Assembly (NCBI GenBank): GCA_017962565.1
Contig: JAGCVC010000021.1
Span: 1 to 61,839, forward strand
Length of the DNA: 61,839 bases
Source of the DNA: Alphaproteobacteria bacterium
Lineage (GTDB): Bacteria; Pseudomonadota; Alphaproteobacteria; CAAHEQ01; UBA3637
Reading direction: 5' to 3'
Under the pieces are notes generated by a model. The model was not told where the DNA came from. It saw nothing but the letters and a program-made list of their open reading frames with translations, and made no database searches. The translations under genes and the position numbers were made by a program. Of this stretch, positions 17,813-26,918 are shown one piece after another (position 1 is the first letter of the stretch; each line of letters starts with the position of its first letter).

Positions 17813-19636
17813 ATGACAGAAGATATCAGAAATGTTGCAATTATTGCGCACGTTGACCACGGTAAGACCACGTTATGCGATGCTTTTTTAAGACAAAGTG
17901 GGACGTTTCGTGAAAATCAACAAGTAGAAACTTGTGTGATGGACAGTGGTGATATTGAACGTGAACGTGGTATTACAATTTTAGCAAAATGCACTTCTAT
18001 TGAATGGAAAAATACACGAATTAACATTGTTGATACGCCGGGACACGCTGATTTTGGTGGCGAAGTAGAGCGTATCTTATCTATGGTGGATGGTGTTATT
18101 TTGTTGGTGGATGCTGCGGAAGGTCCGTTGCCCCAAACAAAATTTGTTGTTGGTAAAGCATTAAAATTAGGATTGCGTCCGATTGTGGTTATCAATAAGG
18201 TTGACAGACCGGATGCCAGACCGGATGAAGTTTTAAATGAAGTTTTTGATTTGTTTGCCAATATGGGTGCAACAGATGAACAATTGGATTTTCCGACTTT
18301 ATATGCTTCAGGCCGTGAAGGTTGGGCTGTCTATGATTTGCAAAAGGACGAACGCAAAAATATTTATCCTTTGATGGATAAAATTTTGGAACATGTTCCG
18401 GCCCCGAATTGTAAAAAAGATGCACCATTTTCTATGTTGGTAACGACTTTGGAATATGATCCGTTTGTCGGACGTATTTTGACGGGCAGAATTGAAAGTG
18501 GCTCTTTGAAAGTTAATACTCAAATCAAAGCTTTGTCACGTGACGGACACACTATTGAAACAGCCAGAGCCAGTAAAATTATGGCCTTCCGCGGTTTAAA
18601 AAGAACAGCGTTGGAAGAAGCTTTTGCGGGTGACATTGTTTCTGTCGCCGGTTTTGATAAAGCAACCGTTGCCGATACACTTTGTGCAAATGAAGTGACG
18701 GAAGCAATTCCATCTCAACCGATTGATCCGCCGACATTGGCAATGACTTTTTCAATTAACACTTCTCCGTTTGCCGGTCAGGATGGTGATAAAGTAACCA
18801 GCCGTATGATTTGGGAACGTTTGTGTAAGGAAGTTGAAGGTAATGTGGCTTTAAAAATCTCCAAAACTGACTCCACAGATGCTTTTGAAGTTGCTGGTCG
18901 TGGCGAATTGCAGTTGGGTATTTTAATTGAAACAATGCGTCGAGAAGGTTTTGAATTATCTATTTCTCGTCCGCGTGTTTTATTTCATATTGATGAAAAC
19001 GGTACAAAGACGGAACCTTATGAAGAAGTTGTTGTCGATGTAGATGATGAATACTCCGGCGTTGTTGTCAACAAAATGAGTGAACGTAAGGCTGATTTAA
19101 TCGAGATGCACCCGACAGGCGGTAACAAGACTCGTTTGGTATTTAAAGCACCTTCTCGCGGTTTAATCGGCTATCATTCTGAATTTTTAACAGATACTTG
19201 CGGAACTGGTATTATGAACCGGATCTTCAGTGAATATGGTCCGTATAAAGGTCCGATTGAAGGTCGTCACAATGGTGCTTTAGTTTGTTTGGAGCAAGGT
19301 AAGGCGGTCGCTTACTCTTTGTTTAGCATTCAAGACAGAGGTAAATTGTTTGTTACACATAATACGCCTGTTTATGCCGGTATGATTATTGGTGAAAATG
19401 CTAAACCGGGCGATATTGATGTCAATCCGATTAAGGGTAAAAAGCTGACAAACATGCGTGCGGCGGGTAAGGATGAAAACATTATTCTGACACCACCTAC
19501 CGTGATGAGTTTGGAAGAAGCGTTGGCTTACATTAATGAAGATGAGCTGGTAGAAGTAACACCTAAAAACATTCGTTTGCGTAAAAAATTGTTAGATTAT
19601 AACGACAGACGTAAATTCGAACGCGGCAGACTGTAA
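17813..19636 (+). CDS. typA: ribosome-associated GTPase TypA/BipA
   Basis: Translational GTPase of the EF-G superfamily that binds 70S ribosomes and supports growth under stress and cold. 607 residues, the family length. G motifs: AHVDHGKTTL (G1), RGITI (G2), DTPGHADFGGEVERIL (G3), NKVDRPDARP (G4). The BipA-specific C-terminal domain shows YEEVVVDVDDEYSGVV, MHPTGGNKTRLVF and SRGLIGYHSEF and ends RKKLLDYNDRRKFERG. It stands alone between terminators. Confidence 0.97.
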   Translation: MTEDIRNVAIIAHVDHGKTTLCDAFLRQSGTFRENQQVETCVMDSGDIERERGITILAKCTSIEWKNTRINIVDTPGHADFGGEVERILSMVDGVILLVDAAEGPLPQTKFVVGKALKLGLRPIVVINKVDRPDARPDEVLNEVFDLFANMGATDEQLDFPTLYASGREGWAVYDLQKDERKNIYPLMDKILEHVPAPNCKKDAPFSMLVTTLEYDPFVGRILTGRIESGSLKVNTQIKALSRDGHTIETARASKIMAFRGLKRTALEEAFAGDIVSVAGFDKATVADTLCANEVTEAIPSQPIDPPTLAMTFSINTSPFAGQDGDKVTSRMIWERLCKEVEGNVALKISKTDSTDAFEVAGRGELQLGILIETMRREGFELSISRPRVLFHIDENGTKTEPYEEVVVDVDDEYSGVVVNKMSERKADLIEMHPTGGNKTRLVFKAPSRGLIGYHSEFLTDTCGTGIMNRIFSEYGPYKGPIEGRHNGALVCLEQGKAVAYSLFSIQDRGKLFVTHNTPVYAGMIIGENAKPGDIDVNPIKGKKLTNMRAAGKDENIILTPPTVMSLEEALAYINEDELVEVTPKNIRLRKKLLDYNDRRKFERGRL

Positions 19637-19673
19637 AACAGCTTATTATAAAAAATAGTTATTAACAAAAGAT

Positions 19674-19709
19674 AAAGACTCGAACAAAAAGTTCGAGTCT
19701 TTTTTTTAT
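19674..19709 (+). terminator. strong intrinsic terminator after typA
   Basis: A 12-bp perfect stem AAAGACTCGAAC (19674-19685) / GTTCGAGTCTTT (19691-19702) with an A5 loop and a continuing T-rich tract. It starts 37 bases after the typA stop. Confidence 0.92.
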
Positions 19710-20140
19710 TTTTACGAAAAAGGGGGTAAAAATGGGACCATAAAATAAAAAATTTTTATAAAAAAAGTATTCTGAAACGAAAAAGTTGACGTTAATAAAC
19801 CGACTCCGTATTTTTCGAGTCTTCTCGATAAAATAAGGAGTCGTTTGAATATGTCGGTATGAAGAAGAATACTTAAAACAAAATAAAAAATCGTTTTGAT
19901 TCAATGACTTATTTAAAAAACACAAGATGTAGTATTTTAAAACTATATATTGCGTCAAGTAATTTAATTACATTTTTTTAAAAAAGTTTTGTTGTCAAAA
20001 CGATTTTGTTTTGTAAGATTGGAGTCAAGAAAAAATCGAAGGGGCGTTTTTCTTCTGGAAAGAAGCTTTTTAATTTGATTGTATCTTGATTCTTTGGGTT
20101 TTTTATAGGCGGTGTATCCGCTACTTAAAAGGACTAGATT
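19710..20140 (+). promoter_or_regulatory. 430-bp noncoding region upstream of dnaA
   Basis: No credible gene is seen: short frames on both strands lack ribosome sites and familiar sequence. Two promoter-like pairs point toward dnaA: TTGACG (19786-19791), 17 nt, TATTTT (19809-19814); and TTGTCA (19992-19997), 16 nt, TAAGAT (20014-20019). A long inverted repeat overlaps the first. The dnaA ATG at 20141 is preceded by AAAAGGA. I see no cluster of TTATCCACA-type DnaA boxes here, so this is not called an origin. Confidence 0.5.
19797..19846 (+). repeat. long imperfect inverted repeat upstream of dnaA
   Basis: CGACTCC (19801-19807) pairs with GGAGTCG (19837-19843), with further pairing TATTTT/AAAATA and CGAG/CTCG inward to a 4-nt TCTT loop; single-base bulges interrupt it. 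AAA and TTT flank the outer arms. It overlaps the -10 of a candidate promoter, so it could be an operator or a 5' RNA structure. Confidence 0.6.
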
Positions 20141-21511
20141 ATGATAAATGAAAATGTTGAACAACAATGGGATGTGATTTGTGCTGAATTAAAGGAAAAT
20201 TCAGACGATTCTATTTTAAAGGAATATTTAGGACAAATATTGCCCTCGATTCATGAAAATGCACTTGTTTTGTCTGTGCCTAATCGTTTTATGCGTGATT
20301 GGTTGCGTGGCAAAGAATATGACACAGCTATTTGTAAATTATTTCAAAAAAATAATCCGGATATTCAACGCGTTGAAGTGTGTATGCAGGATTTCTTTTT
20401 ACCTCCCGTTGTTTCAAATGAAAAGCAAAGCGAAGATTTTAAAACAGACAATTATTTAAAGTCATCAAATACGGATATTGTTGAAGTACATTTAAATCCG
20501 GAAATGACTTTTGAAAATTATGTTGTAGGTTCTTCAAATGAATTGGCAGCAGCAGCGGCAAAAGGTGTGACACAACGTTTTGAAAGTTCACGTAATCCTT
20601 TGTTTTTGCACAGCTCTGTCGGTTTGGGAAAAACGCATTTAATGAATGCAATTGCATGGAAATTAAAAGAAACACAACCGGAAAAGAAAGTAATTTATTT
20701 ATCAGCCGAACAATTTATGTATCAATATGTACGTGCTTTGCGCAGTGATAAATCGGGCGCTTGTATTGCTGATTTTCGTGATTTATTCCGTTCTGCCGAT
20801 GTATTGATGATTGATGATGTTCAATTTATTTGCGGCAAACAAGGAACTCAAACGGAATTTTTCCATACATTTAATTCTTTGATTGAACAAGGAAAGCAAA
20901 TTGTTTTGTCTTCTGACAGTTCTCCGCTTGAATTAAAAGGTTTGGAAGATCGATTGAAAACACGTATGGCACAAGGTTTAATTGTGGACATTTATCCGAC
21001 AACTTATGAAATGAGAATCGGAATTTTACAATCCAAAGCGGAACAATGGGGTATCCAAGTTCCTATGGATGTGATTGAATTTTTGGCCGAGCATATAACG
21101 GGTAACGTTCGTGAATTGGAAGGTGCTTTAAAGCGTTTGGGTGCGGACGCACAACTGTTAAACACAAAAATTACATTGGCTTCAGCACAAGTAGCTTTAA
21201 AAGATGTGTTGAATTTATATCAAAAAGAAATTTCTATTGCAGATATTCAAAAAGCCGTCAGCGATTATTTTGTTGTAAAACTGTCGGATTTGAAATCATC
21301 CAGACGTGATCGTTCAATTGCTCGTCCACGTCAAATTGCAATGTATTTAGCAAAGGATTTGACTTCAAAATCTTTACCTGAAATCGGGTTGGCATTTGGA
21401 CGTGATCATACGACTATTTTGCATGCGATTCGTTTGATTGAAGATTTGGTAAAAACAGATGCAACTATTGCCGAACATGTTACGCGTTTAAAAAGGAGTT
21501 TTAAATGCTGA
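20141..21511 (+). CDS. dnaA: chromosomal replication initiator DnaA
   Basis: Binds DnaA boxes at the origin and melts DNA to start replication. 456 residues: domain I (1-90, WDVICAELKEN), a short variable linker, the AAA+ domain with Walker A SSVGLGKTHLMNA (about 164), Walker B VLMIDDVQFI, sensor motifs, and domain IV with the DnaA signature GRDHTTILHAIRLIEDL. The DNA-binding helix-turn-helix is complete. The setting between typA and hsp20 is not the usual dnaA-dnaN-recF arrangement; scattered replication genes are frequent in alphaproteobacteria. Expression probably comes from the long upstream region. Confidence 0.97.
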   Translation: MINENVEQQWDVICAELKENSDDSILKEYLGQILPSIHENALVLSVPNRFMRDWLRGKEYDTAICKLFQKNNPDIQRVEVCMQDFFLPPVVSNEKQSEDFKTDNYLKSSNTDIVEVHLNPEMTFENYVVGSSNELAAAAAKGVTQRFESSRNPLFLHSSVGLGKTHLMNAIAWKLKETQPEKKVIYLSAEQFMYQYVRALRSDKSGACIADFRDLFRSADVLMIDDVQFICGKQGTQTEFFHTFNSLIEQGKQIVLSSDSSPLELKGLEDRLKTRMAQGLIVDIYPTTYEMRIGILQSKAEQWGIQVPMDVIEFLAEHITGNVRELEGALKRLGADAQLLNTKITLASAQVALKDVLNLYQKEISIADIQKAVSDYFVVKLSDLKSSRRDRSIARPRQIAMYLAKDLTSKSLPEIGLAFGRDHTTILHAIRLIEDLVKTDATIAEHVTRLKRSFKC

Positions 21512-21523
21512 ACAAAAAAGGAG

Positions 21524-21552
21524 CTTGCACCTGTTTTTTTAGTATCCCATTT
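21524..21552 (+). promoter_or_regulatory. RpoH (sigma32)-like promoter of hsp20; alternative SD-masking hairpin
   Basis: CTTGCA (21524-21529), 15-nt spacer, TCCCATTT (21545-21552) matches the heat-shock consensus CTTGAA/CCCCATnT at 5 of 6 and 7 of 8 bases. A start near 21559 would give a leader of about 20 nt. In a longer transcript reading in from dnaA, 21543-21557 could instead pair with 21563-21577 (6 bp, one mismatch, 8 bp with two G-U pairs, 5-nt loop) and bury the GGAGGGG ribosome site, as RNA thermometers do. Confidence 0.65.
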
Positions 21553-21578
21553 GTTTTGTTGAAAAACGGAGGGGATAG

Positions 21579-22037
21579 ATGAGCAGACTTGCTTTAAATA
21601 CACCATTTATGTTGGGTTTTGAAAATTTGGAAAGAATGATGGAAGAATTGGCAAAAGCCGGTTCAGAAGGCTTTCCGCCCTACAATATAGAACAATTAAG
21701 TGATACGCAATTGCGCATTTCTTTGGCTGTTGCCGGATATGATGAGGAAGACTTGGATGTTTCTGTGGAAGATGATCGTCTGATTATTCGCGGACGCAGT
21801 GCTTCTGATGAACGTGAAAGACATTTTTTATATCGTGGTATAGCAGGAAGAAATTTTCAAAAAACATTTGTTTTAGCTCATGGCATGAAAGTACAGGGTG
21901 CTTTTATGGACAAAGGCTTATTACATATTGATTTGTTTCGGGTCGAACCGGTGTCATCAATTACTAAAATTAAAATTACACCGCCGGTCAAAAACAAAAC
22001 TTTGACAATTCCCGGAAAGGCGAAGGAGAAAAAATAA
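21579..22037 (+). CDS. small heat-shock protein, Hsp20/alpha-crystallin family
   Basis: 152-residue ATP-independent holdase chaperone. The alpha-crystallin domain covers about 40-125: YNIEQLSDTQLRISLAVAGY, then DLDVSVEDDRLIIRGR, then FVLAHGMKVQGAFMDKGLLHIDL. The C-terminal I-x-I-like segment LTIPG is partial. The N-terminus MSRLALNTPFMLGFENLERMM is the IbpA-like form. It is overlapped at its stop by a DUF1150 gene, a pairing seen in alphaproteobacteria. Heat-shock control is indicated by the upstream RpoH-like promoter. Confidence 0.93.
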   Translation: MSRLALNTPFMLGFENLERMMEELAKAGSEGFPPYNIEQLSDTQLRISLAVAGYDEEDLDVSVEDDRLIIRGRSASDERERHFLYRGIAGRNFQKTFVLAHGMKVQGAFMDKGLLHIDLFRVEPVSSITKIKITPPVKNKTLTIPGKAKEKK

Positions 22038-22267
22038 TGGAAACATTTGAAAAAAAATCATTGATCGAATGTGATTTATCTTATGATGACGACTTTGCAG
22101 ATTGGGGGGTCGAAGATATCGCTTATATTAAGCGAGACGTTGTCGATAATACACCTATGTGGTCTATTTACGGTGCAGAAGGTGTACGAATCGGGTATGC
22201 GGAAAACCGAGCAGTTGCTTTGGCAATTGTTTCGCAACACGATTTGACGGCAATGAGTGTACATTAA
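22037..22267 (+). CDS. DUF1150 family protein
   Basis: 76 residues. The sequence fits DUF1150, a small alphaproteobacterial family that usually sits next to Hsp20: [20 protein letters not shown] followed by [22 protein letters not shown]. Function unknown; conserved pairing suggests a role with the chaperone. It shares one base with the hsp20 stop codon (TAATG), so expression is coupled, and a terminator follows. Confidence 0.88.
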   Translation: METFEKKSLIECDLSYDDDFADWGVEDIAYIKRDVVDNTPMWSIYGAEGVRIGYAENRAVALAIVSQHDLTAMSVH

Positions 22268-22287
22268 ACTTTCTTTTTTATGGTTGA

Positions 22288-22320
22288 AAAAGGGACGATT
22301 TGAAAAGAATCGTCCTTTTT
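22288..22320 (+). terminator. terminator of the hsp20-DUF1150 unit
   Basis: GGACGATT (22293-22300) pairs with AATCGTCC (22308-22315); the upstream A run pairs with the following five T residues. Placed 20 bases after the DUF1150 stop. Confidence 0.88.
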
Positions 22321-22329
22321 CAATATTTC

Positions 22330-22357
22330 TTGCTTTTTATGTTTTCTTAAGTATAAT
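22330..22357 (+). promoter_or_regulatory. sigma70 promoter of ettA
   Basis: TTGCTT (22330-22335), 16-nt spacer, TATAAT (22352-22357). The -10 is perfect. Start near 22364, a leader of about 19 nt with AAAGG before the ATG at 22383. Confidence 0.75.
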
Positions 22358-22382
22358 ACAATCAAAAGAAAGGATTTTTTTA

Positions 22383-24059
22383 ATGGCAGCTTATCAATAT
22401 ATTTATGTAATGAAAGATTTGTGCAAAACTTGGCCGGGTGGCAAAGAAGTTTTGAAACATATTTGGCTGTCTTTTTTTCCGGGGGCAAAAATCGGTGTTT
22501 TGGGTGTGAACGGTGCCGGTAAATCAACTTTGCTGAAAATCATGGCGGGTTTGGATAAAGATTTTATGGGTGAAGCTTGGGCTGCCGATGGTGTGCGTGT
22601 TGGCTATTTGGAGCAAGAACCAAAATTAGATCCGAATAAAACCGTTATGGAAAATGTGATGGACGGCGTTGCCGAAGTGCGTGATTTACTCAAACGCTAT
22701 GAAGAAGTCAATATGAAGTTTGCCGATCCGGATTGTGATATGGATGCGCTGCTTGCTGAACAGGCTGAATTGCAAGAAAAAATAGATGCCTGTAATGGTT
22801 GGAAAATTGAAAGAACGCTTGAAATAGCCATGGATGCTTTACGTTGTCCGCCGGGTGATTGGTCTGTTGATAAATTATCGGGTGGTGAACGTCGTCGGGT
22901 TGCTTTGTGTCGTTTGTTGTTGTCCAAACCGGATTTATTGTTATTGGACGAACCGACAAACCATTTGGATGCCGAATCTGTGGAATGGTTACAACATCAT
23001 TTACGTGATTATCCGGGAACAATTGTAATGGTAACACACGACCGTTATTTTTTGGATAACGTAACGGGTTGGATTTTGGAATTGGACAGAGGTGAAGGCA
23101 TTCCATATGAGGGCAATTATTCATCTTGGTTGGAACAAAAGCAAAAACGTTTAGAACAAGAAGAACGTGAAGAAAATGCGCGTCAACGTACGATGAAGGA
23201 AGAATTGGAATGGATCAGACAATCTCCTAAAGCGCGTCAGGCTAAGTCCAAAGCGCGTATTACAGCTTATGAAGATTTGGTCAAAAAGTCGGGTGAAAAA
23301 GCGCCTTCAACCGCGCAAATTATTATTCCTGTTGCGGAACGTTTAGGGGATGTTGTTTTAAAAGCCGAACACATTAAAAAAGCATTTGGTGACAAAGTAT
23401 TGTTTGAAGATTTGAATTTCAACTTACCGGCTGGAGGTATTGTTGGTGTGATTGGTCCTAACGGTGCTGGTAAAACGACTTTAATGCGTATCATTACCGG
23501 TTCGGAAAAACCCGATTCGGGAACATTGACAATCGGACAAACCGTTCAATTGGGATATGTGGATCAAAGTCGTGATTCTTTGAATGATAATAATACCGTT
23601 TGGCAAGAAATATCTGATGGCAAAGATGTAATTACATTGTGTAAACGTGAAATGCCATCCCGCGCATACGTGGCCGCCTTTAATTTCAAGGGTTCTGACC
23701 AACAAAAGAAGGTTGGACAATTATCAGGTGGCGAACGTAATCGCGTCCACATGGCAAAGATGCTTAAAAAGGGTGCAAACGTCATTTTGTTGGATGAACC
23801 GACTAATGATTTGGATGTGGATACTTTGCGAGCTTTGGAAGAAGCTTTACAGGATTTTGCCGGTTGTGCTGTTATTACTTCGCACGATCGTTGGTTTTTG
23901 GACAGATTGGCTACACATATTTTGGCGTTTGAAGGTGATAGCCAAGTCGTTTGGTTTGAAGGAAATTATGCCGAATATGAAGCAGATAAGCGCAGACGCT
24001 TGGGTGCTGATGCGGATATTCCTCACAGAATTAAATATAAAACTTTAACAAGGAGCTGA
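22383..24059 (+). CDS. ettA: energy-dependent translational throttle protein EttA (ABC-F)
   Basis: ABC-F ATPase that binds the ribosomal E site and gates the first elongation step according to ATP/ADP. 558 residues, matching EttA length. Two ABC domains: Walker [10 protein letters not shown] and signature [10 protein letters not shown] with [19 protein letters not shown]; second domain [22 protein letters not shown] and [21 protein letters not shown]. The EttA-type inter-domain linker [13 protein letters not shown]...[14 protein letters not shown] and a short toe/arm are visible. The promoter at 22330-22357 lies inside a longer reading frame, which supports the start at 22383. Confidence 0.96.
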   Translation: MAAYQYIYVMKDLCKTWPGGKEVLKHIWLSFFPGAKIGVLGVNGAGKSTLLKIMAGLDKDFMGEAWAADGVRVGYLEQEPKLDPNKTVMENVMDGVAEVRDLLKRYEEVNMKFADPDCDMDALLAEQAELQEKIDACNGWKIERTLEIAMDALRCPPGDWSVDKLSGGERRRVALCRLLLSKPDLLLLDEPTNHLDAESVEWLQHHLRDYPGTIVMVTHDRYFLDNVTGWILELDRGEGIPYEGNYSSWLEQKQKRLEQEEREENARQRTMKEELEWIRQSPKARQAKSKARITAYEDLVKKSGEKAPSTAQIIIPVAERLGDVVLKAEHIKKAFGDKVLFEDLNFNLPAGGIVGVIGPNGAGKTTLMRIITGSEKPDSGTLTIGQTVQLGYVDQSRDSLNDNNTVWQEISDGKDVITLCKREMPSRAYVAAFNFKGSDQQKKVGQLSGGERNRVHMAKMLKKGANVILLDEPTNDLDVDTLRALEEALQDFAGCAVITSHDRWFLDRLATHILAFEGDSQVVWFEGNYAEYEADKRRRLGADADIPHRIKYKTLTRS

Positions 24060-24063
24060 TGAA

Positions 24064-24834
24064 ATGAAGAAAATTCTTTTTTGTTTACTTTTGTTGATGA
24101 TGATGGGTCCCGTTTTTGCAGAAACAGTTTCTTTTCCTATAAATCCACCGCGTGAATATGACTTTAAAAATAAAAAGGAAATTTTTTCCGTTCGTAAGAA
24201 GATGTTGAAAAAGTATCCGATCTTTTTTTCTGGAAAATATGAACCGACAGGTCCTGTCTTTGCTAGGATAGAAGATGGTAAACCTTGGTGGGGATTACAG
24301 GGGATTGAATGTAAAGGACCCGGAAACAATTCTATTGACGGAGCTTCGGAAGAAAGTCGTTTTATTGACAATCCGTTTTTGTTAATCGGAATTGACCAAG
24401 CTACTGTCGGAAACAGTGGTGCAAATGCACGTTGTGCCGGTAATTATCCGAAACCATCCAATTTGAAGTTAGATACAGAGAAAAAAGCTTTCAGTGTTAT
24501 CTATTCTTTGGTATCCAGTAACGCTTTGTATACTTTTGCTGCACGTAATGCATTGGATTTTGGTGCAAAATATGCGTATGCAGATGAAGTGACGGGTATT
24601 GAGTTTACACAGCCGGATAATGTTTCCACTATGATTTATGAATTCAGGGATTTTATTCATGTCGGTAACAGCTGTGGCTATGTGGGCGGTTGTAATAACG
24701 GTTCACCTGCCCAACAGGAATTAGATTTCCGTGTTCCGAAAGGAAAAGGCAGTATTCATTTCAAGTTATGGAAGAAAAAACCGGATACAAAGGAACAACC
24801 GGCAGACATGACCTTTGAAATAAGAATCAGATAA
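24064..24834 (+). CDS. secreted protein of unknown function
   Basis: 256 residues. A signal peptide (MKKILFCLLLLMMMGPVFAE, cleavage likely after VFA) precedes a mainly beta-type soluble domain. Cysteines are paired by position (GIECKG and ARCAGN; SCGYVGGCNN), suggesting two periplasmic disulfides. No family recognised. It starts 4 bases after ettA and is followed after 13 bases by hisS, so it is part of that transcript although unrelated in apparent function. Exported by Sec. Confidence 0.75.
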   Translation: MKKILFCLLLLMMMGPVFAETVSFPINPPREYDFKNKKEIFSVRKKMLKKYPIFFSGKYEPTGPVFARIEDGKPWWGLQGIECKGPGNNSIDGASEESRFIDNPFLLIGIDQATVGNSGANARCAGNYPKPSNLKLDTEKKAFSVIYSLVSSNALYTFAARNALDFGAKYAYADEVTGIEFTQPDNVSTMIYEFRDFIHVGNSCGYVGGCNNGSPAQQELDFRVPKGKGSIHFKLWKKKPDTKEQPADMTFEIRIR

Positions 24835-24847
24835 TCAGGAGATAATA

Positions 24848-26107
24848 ATGGCAAGTAATGCAAATCCGGTTCGCGGAACAAAAGATTTTTTACCAAAAGA
24901 AATGCAAATTAGAGATGCGGTGATGCAAATCATTTCCGATACTTATAAAAGTTTTGGTTTTATGCATATATCTGCGCCGATGATGGAAGACATTAACCGT
25001 TTGGATAAAAGTGAAGGTGGCGAAAATTTGGCTTTAATCTTTAAGATTTTAAAGCGTGGTGAAAAATTAAATATTGCAACAGCTCAAAAAGAAAATGATT
25101 TAGCAGATATGGGATTGCGTTATGATTTAACCGTTCCTTTGTCTCGTTATTATGCAAATAATCGTGATGTTCTACCAAAACCTTTTAAAGCATTGCATGT
25201 TGATCGTGTTTTTCGTGCAGAACGGCCTCAAAAAGGTCGATTGCGTGAATTTTACCAATGCGATATAGATATTTTGGGCAATAAGTCCACAGATGCTGAA
25301 AAGGAATTGATTTTTGTTACCAGTCAAGCGATGCTGAATATCGGATTTAAAGACTTTAAAATTCGCATCAATAACCGTCAATTATTAAATGATATGGTTT
25401 TGTTTTGCGGATTTAAGGAAGATGAAGCTGCTTCCGTTTGTATTGTTTTTGATAAAATGGATAAAATCGGTATAGATGGTGTGGAAGAAGATTTAAAAGC
25501 AAAGGGTTTTGCTGCTTCAGCGGTTGAAAATTTCATTGCTTTATTAAAAAATCCCAAGTTTGGAACAATGGATTTTGCACGTACTTATGCGCATGACACA
25601 TCGGTGATTGACGAATTGCAAGATATTGTTCAAGTTTCAAATCAACTGGCTGACGGACGTTACAGTGTGGAGTTTGATCCGTCTTTGGTACGTGGTCAAG
25701 GCTATTATACAGGACCTGTTTTTGAAATTTCATGCGGTCAATATGCATCGTCAGTTGGTGGTGGCGGACGTTATGATAAAATGGTTGGTAAGGAAGCCGG
25801 TGAAGATGTACCGGCCGTTGGCTTTTCAATCGGTTTTGAACGCATTTGCGATGTGTTGCAAGAACATCCGGAAATTTTAGCGGATAAGGGATTGAAAAAA
25901 AGCATGGTATTGGTTTATGACGAACAAGATAGTTTTGCCGATATTATGTCAACAGCAAAGCGTATGCAAACATCCGGTTTTTATGTCAGTATCTTAAAAC
26001 GCGGAAAAAAGCTTGGTAAACAATTGGACAGTTTTGTTTTGCAAGGTTTTGAATATTACATGATTATGCGTGAAATGTTTGAACCCAAAAAAATGGAAAC
26101 AAAATAA
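24848..26107 (+). CDS. hisS: histidyl-tRNA synthetase
   Basis: Charges tRNA-His. 419 residues. Class II motifs: N-terminal PVRGTKDFLPKEMQIRD, motif 2 around FRAERPQKGRLREFYQCDIDI, HisA motif DPSLVRGQGYYTGPVFEI and motif 3 GGGGRYDKMVG with VGFSIGFERI. The segment EGGENLALIFKILKRGEKL resembles the eukaryote/Bacteroidetes-type enzyme rather than the E. coli type. The anticodon-binding domain starts at about 330 (MVLVYDEQDSF) but the end is abrupt: after GFEYYMIM only a charged REMFEPKKMETK tail remains, without the usual final TVKDL strand. Confidence 0.93.
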   Translation: MASNANPVRGTKDFLPKEMQIRDAVMQIISDTYKSFGFMHISAPMMEDINRLDKSEGGENLALIFKILKRGEKLNIATAQKENDLADMGLRYDLTVPLSRYYANNRDVLPKPFKALHVDRVFRAERPQKGRLREFYQCDIDILGNKSTDAEKELIFVTSQAMLNIGFKDFKIRINNRQLLNDMVLFCGFKEDEAASVCIVFDKMDKIGIDGVEEDLKAKGFAASAVENFIALLKNPKFGTMDFARTYAHDTSVIDELQDIVQVSNQLADGRYSVEFDPSLVRGQGYYTGPVFEISCGQYASSVGGGGRYDKMVGKEAGEDVPAVGFSIGFERICDVLQEHPEILADKGLKKSMVLVYDEQDSFADIMSTAKRMQTSGFYVSILKRGKKLGKQLDSFVLQGFEYYMIMREMFEPKKMETK

Positions 26108-26121
26108 CTTTTACTGATAAA

Positions 26122-26152
26122 AAAATGACGAAGTTTTTACTTCGTCATTTTT
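26122..26152. terminator. bidirectional terminator between hisS and plsC
   Basis: AAAATGACGAAG (26122-26133) pairs perfectly with CTTCGTCATTTT (26140-26151) around a short T-rich loop, with A and T runs on both sides. It serves convergent genes. Confidence 0.9.
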
Positions 26153-26186
26153 GTTAAGCTGAATTAATTTTCCGGTTTAGGCATTT

Positions 26187-26918
26187 TTATTTTGCTAAGA
26201 AGTTATCCGGAACGACAATTGCGCTTTCAATTCTGTCTTGCAATGTTTTCATAAACTGTCTTTTTTCCAATCCCGGTTCAATTGCCGGCAAAAATTCTAT
26301 TGTCACCGTTCCGGGATAACGTTTCACGGAATTTTTGGGCCAAAAATAACCTGTGTTCAAAGCTGTCGGAATAACAGGAACATTAACAGCTTCATAAATC
26401 ATAGCCAAACCCGGATTGTATTTTGTCGGTGCTCCGGGTGCTGTACGAGTTCCTTCCGGGAAAATAATGATGTTAAAGCCTTTGCTTAAGCGATTTTTTG
26501 CTTTAATGAACATGTTACGTAAAGAGCTGGTTCCTTTTTTTCTGTCAACAGCAATGCATCCTGACAAGAAAAAATACCATCCGGCCAAAGGTAAAAAGAA
26601 TAAAGATTTTTTCATAACGTAAATTGTATTTGGTAAAAAGGCATGGAATAAAACTGTCTCCATTGCCGATTGATGCTTTGATGCAACAATGTAGCCGTTT
26701 TTCTTTGGCAAGTTTTCTTTGCCTTTAACATCAATACGAATACCGGCAAATACCCGCAATAAAATGCGGTTACCTTTAGCCCATACTTCCGCCGAATGAA
26801 CAACCATCTTTTTGGGTAAAATCAATATCCATAAGAAAAAGACAACCACAAACAGTGACCATACGTAGAAAGCAATAAAAAATAAAATAGAACGAATCCA
26901 GATAATTAAGTTTTTCAT
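26187..26918 (-). CDS. plsC: 1-acyl-sn-glycerol-3-phosphate acyltransferase
   Basis: Second acylation step of phospholipid synthesis at the inner membrane. 243 residues with an N-terminal hydrophobic segment (about 8-33), the acyltransferase block SKHQSAMET (HX4E, the form common in alphaproteobacteria instead of HX4D), GCIAVDR, and FPEGTRTAPGA, then VPVIPTALNTG. It overlaps the DUF218 gene by 4 bases and ends a minus-strand operon ftsE-ftsX-DUF218-plsC. Confidence 0.93.
   Translation of the reverse strand: MKNLIIWIRSILFFIAFYVWSLFVVVFFLWILILPKKMVVHSAEVWAKGNRILLRVFAGIRIDVKGKENLPKKNGYIVASKHQSAMETVLFHAFLPNTIYVMKKSLFFLPLAGWYFFLSGCIAVDRKKGTSSLRNMFIKAKNRLSKGFNIIIFPEGTRTAPGAPTKYNPGLAMIYEAVNVPVIPTALNTGYFWPKNSVKRYPGTVTIEFLPAIEPGLEKRQFMKTLQDRIESAIVVPDNFLAK

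Noticed and set aside
19662-20167. Two minus-strand reading frames in the dnaA upstream region
   Set aside because: No ribosome sites, A/T-driven composition (Phe, Lys, Ile, Asn), one overlaps the typA terminator and the other the dnaA start.
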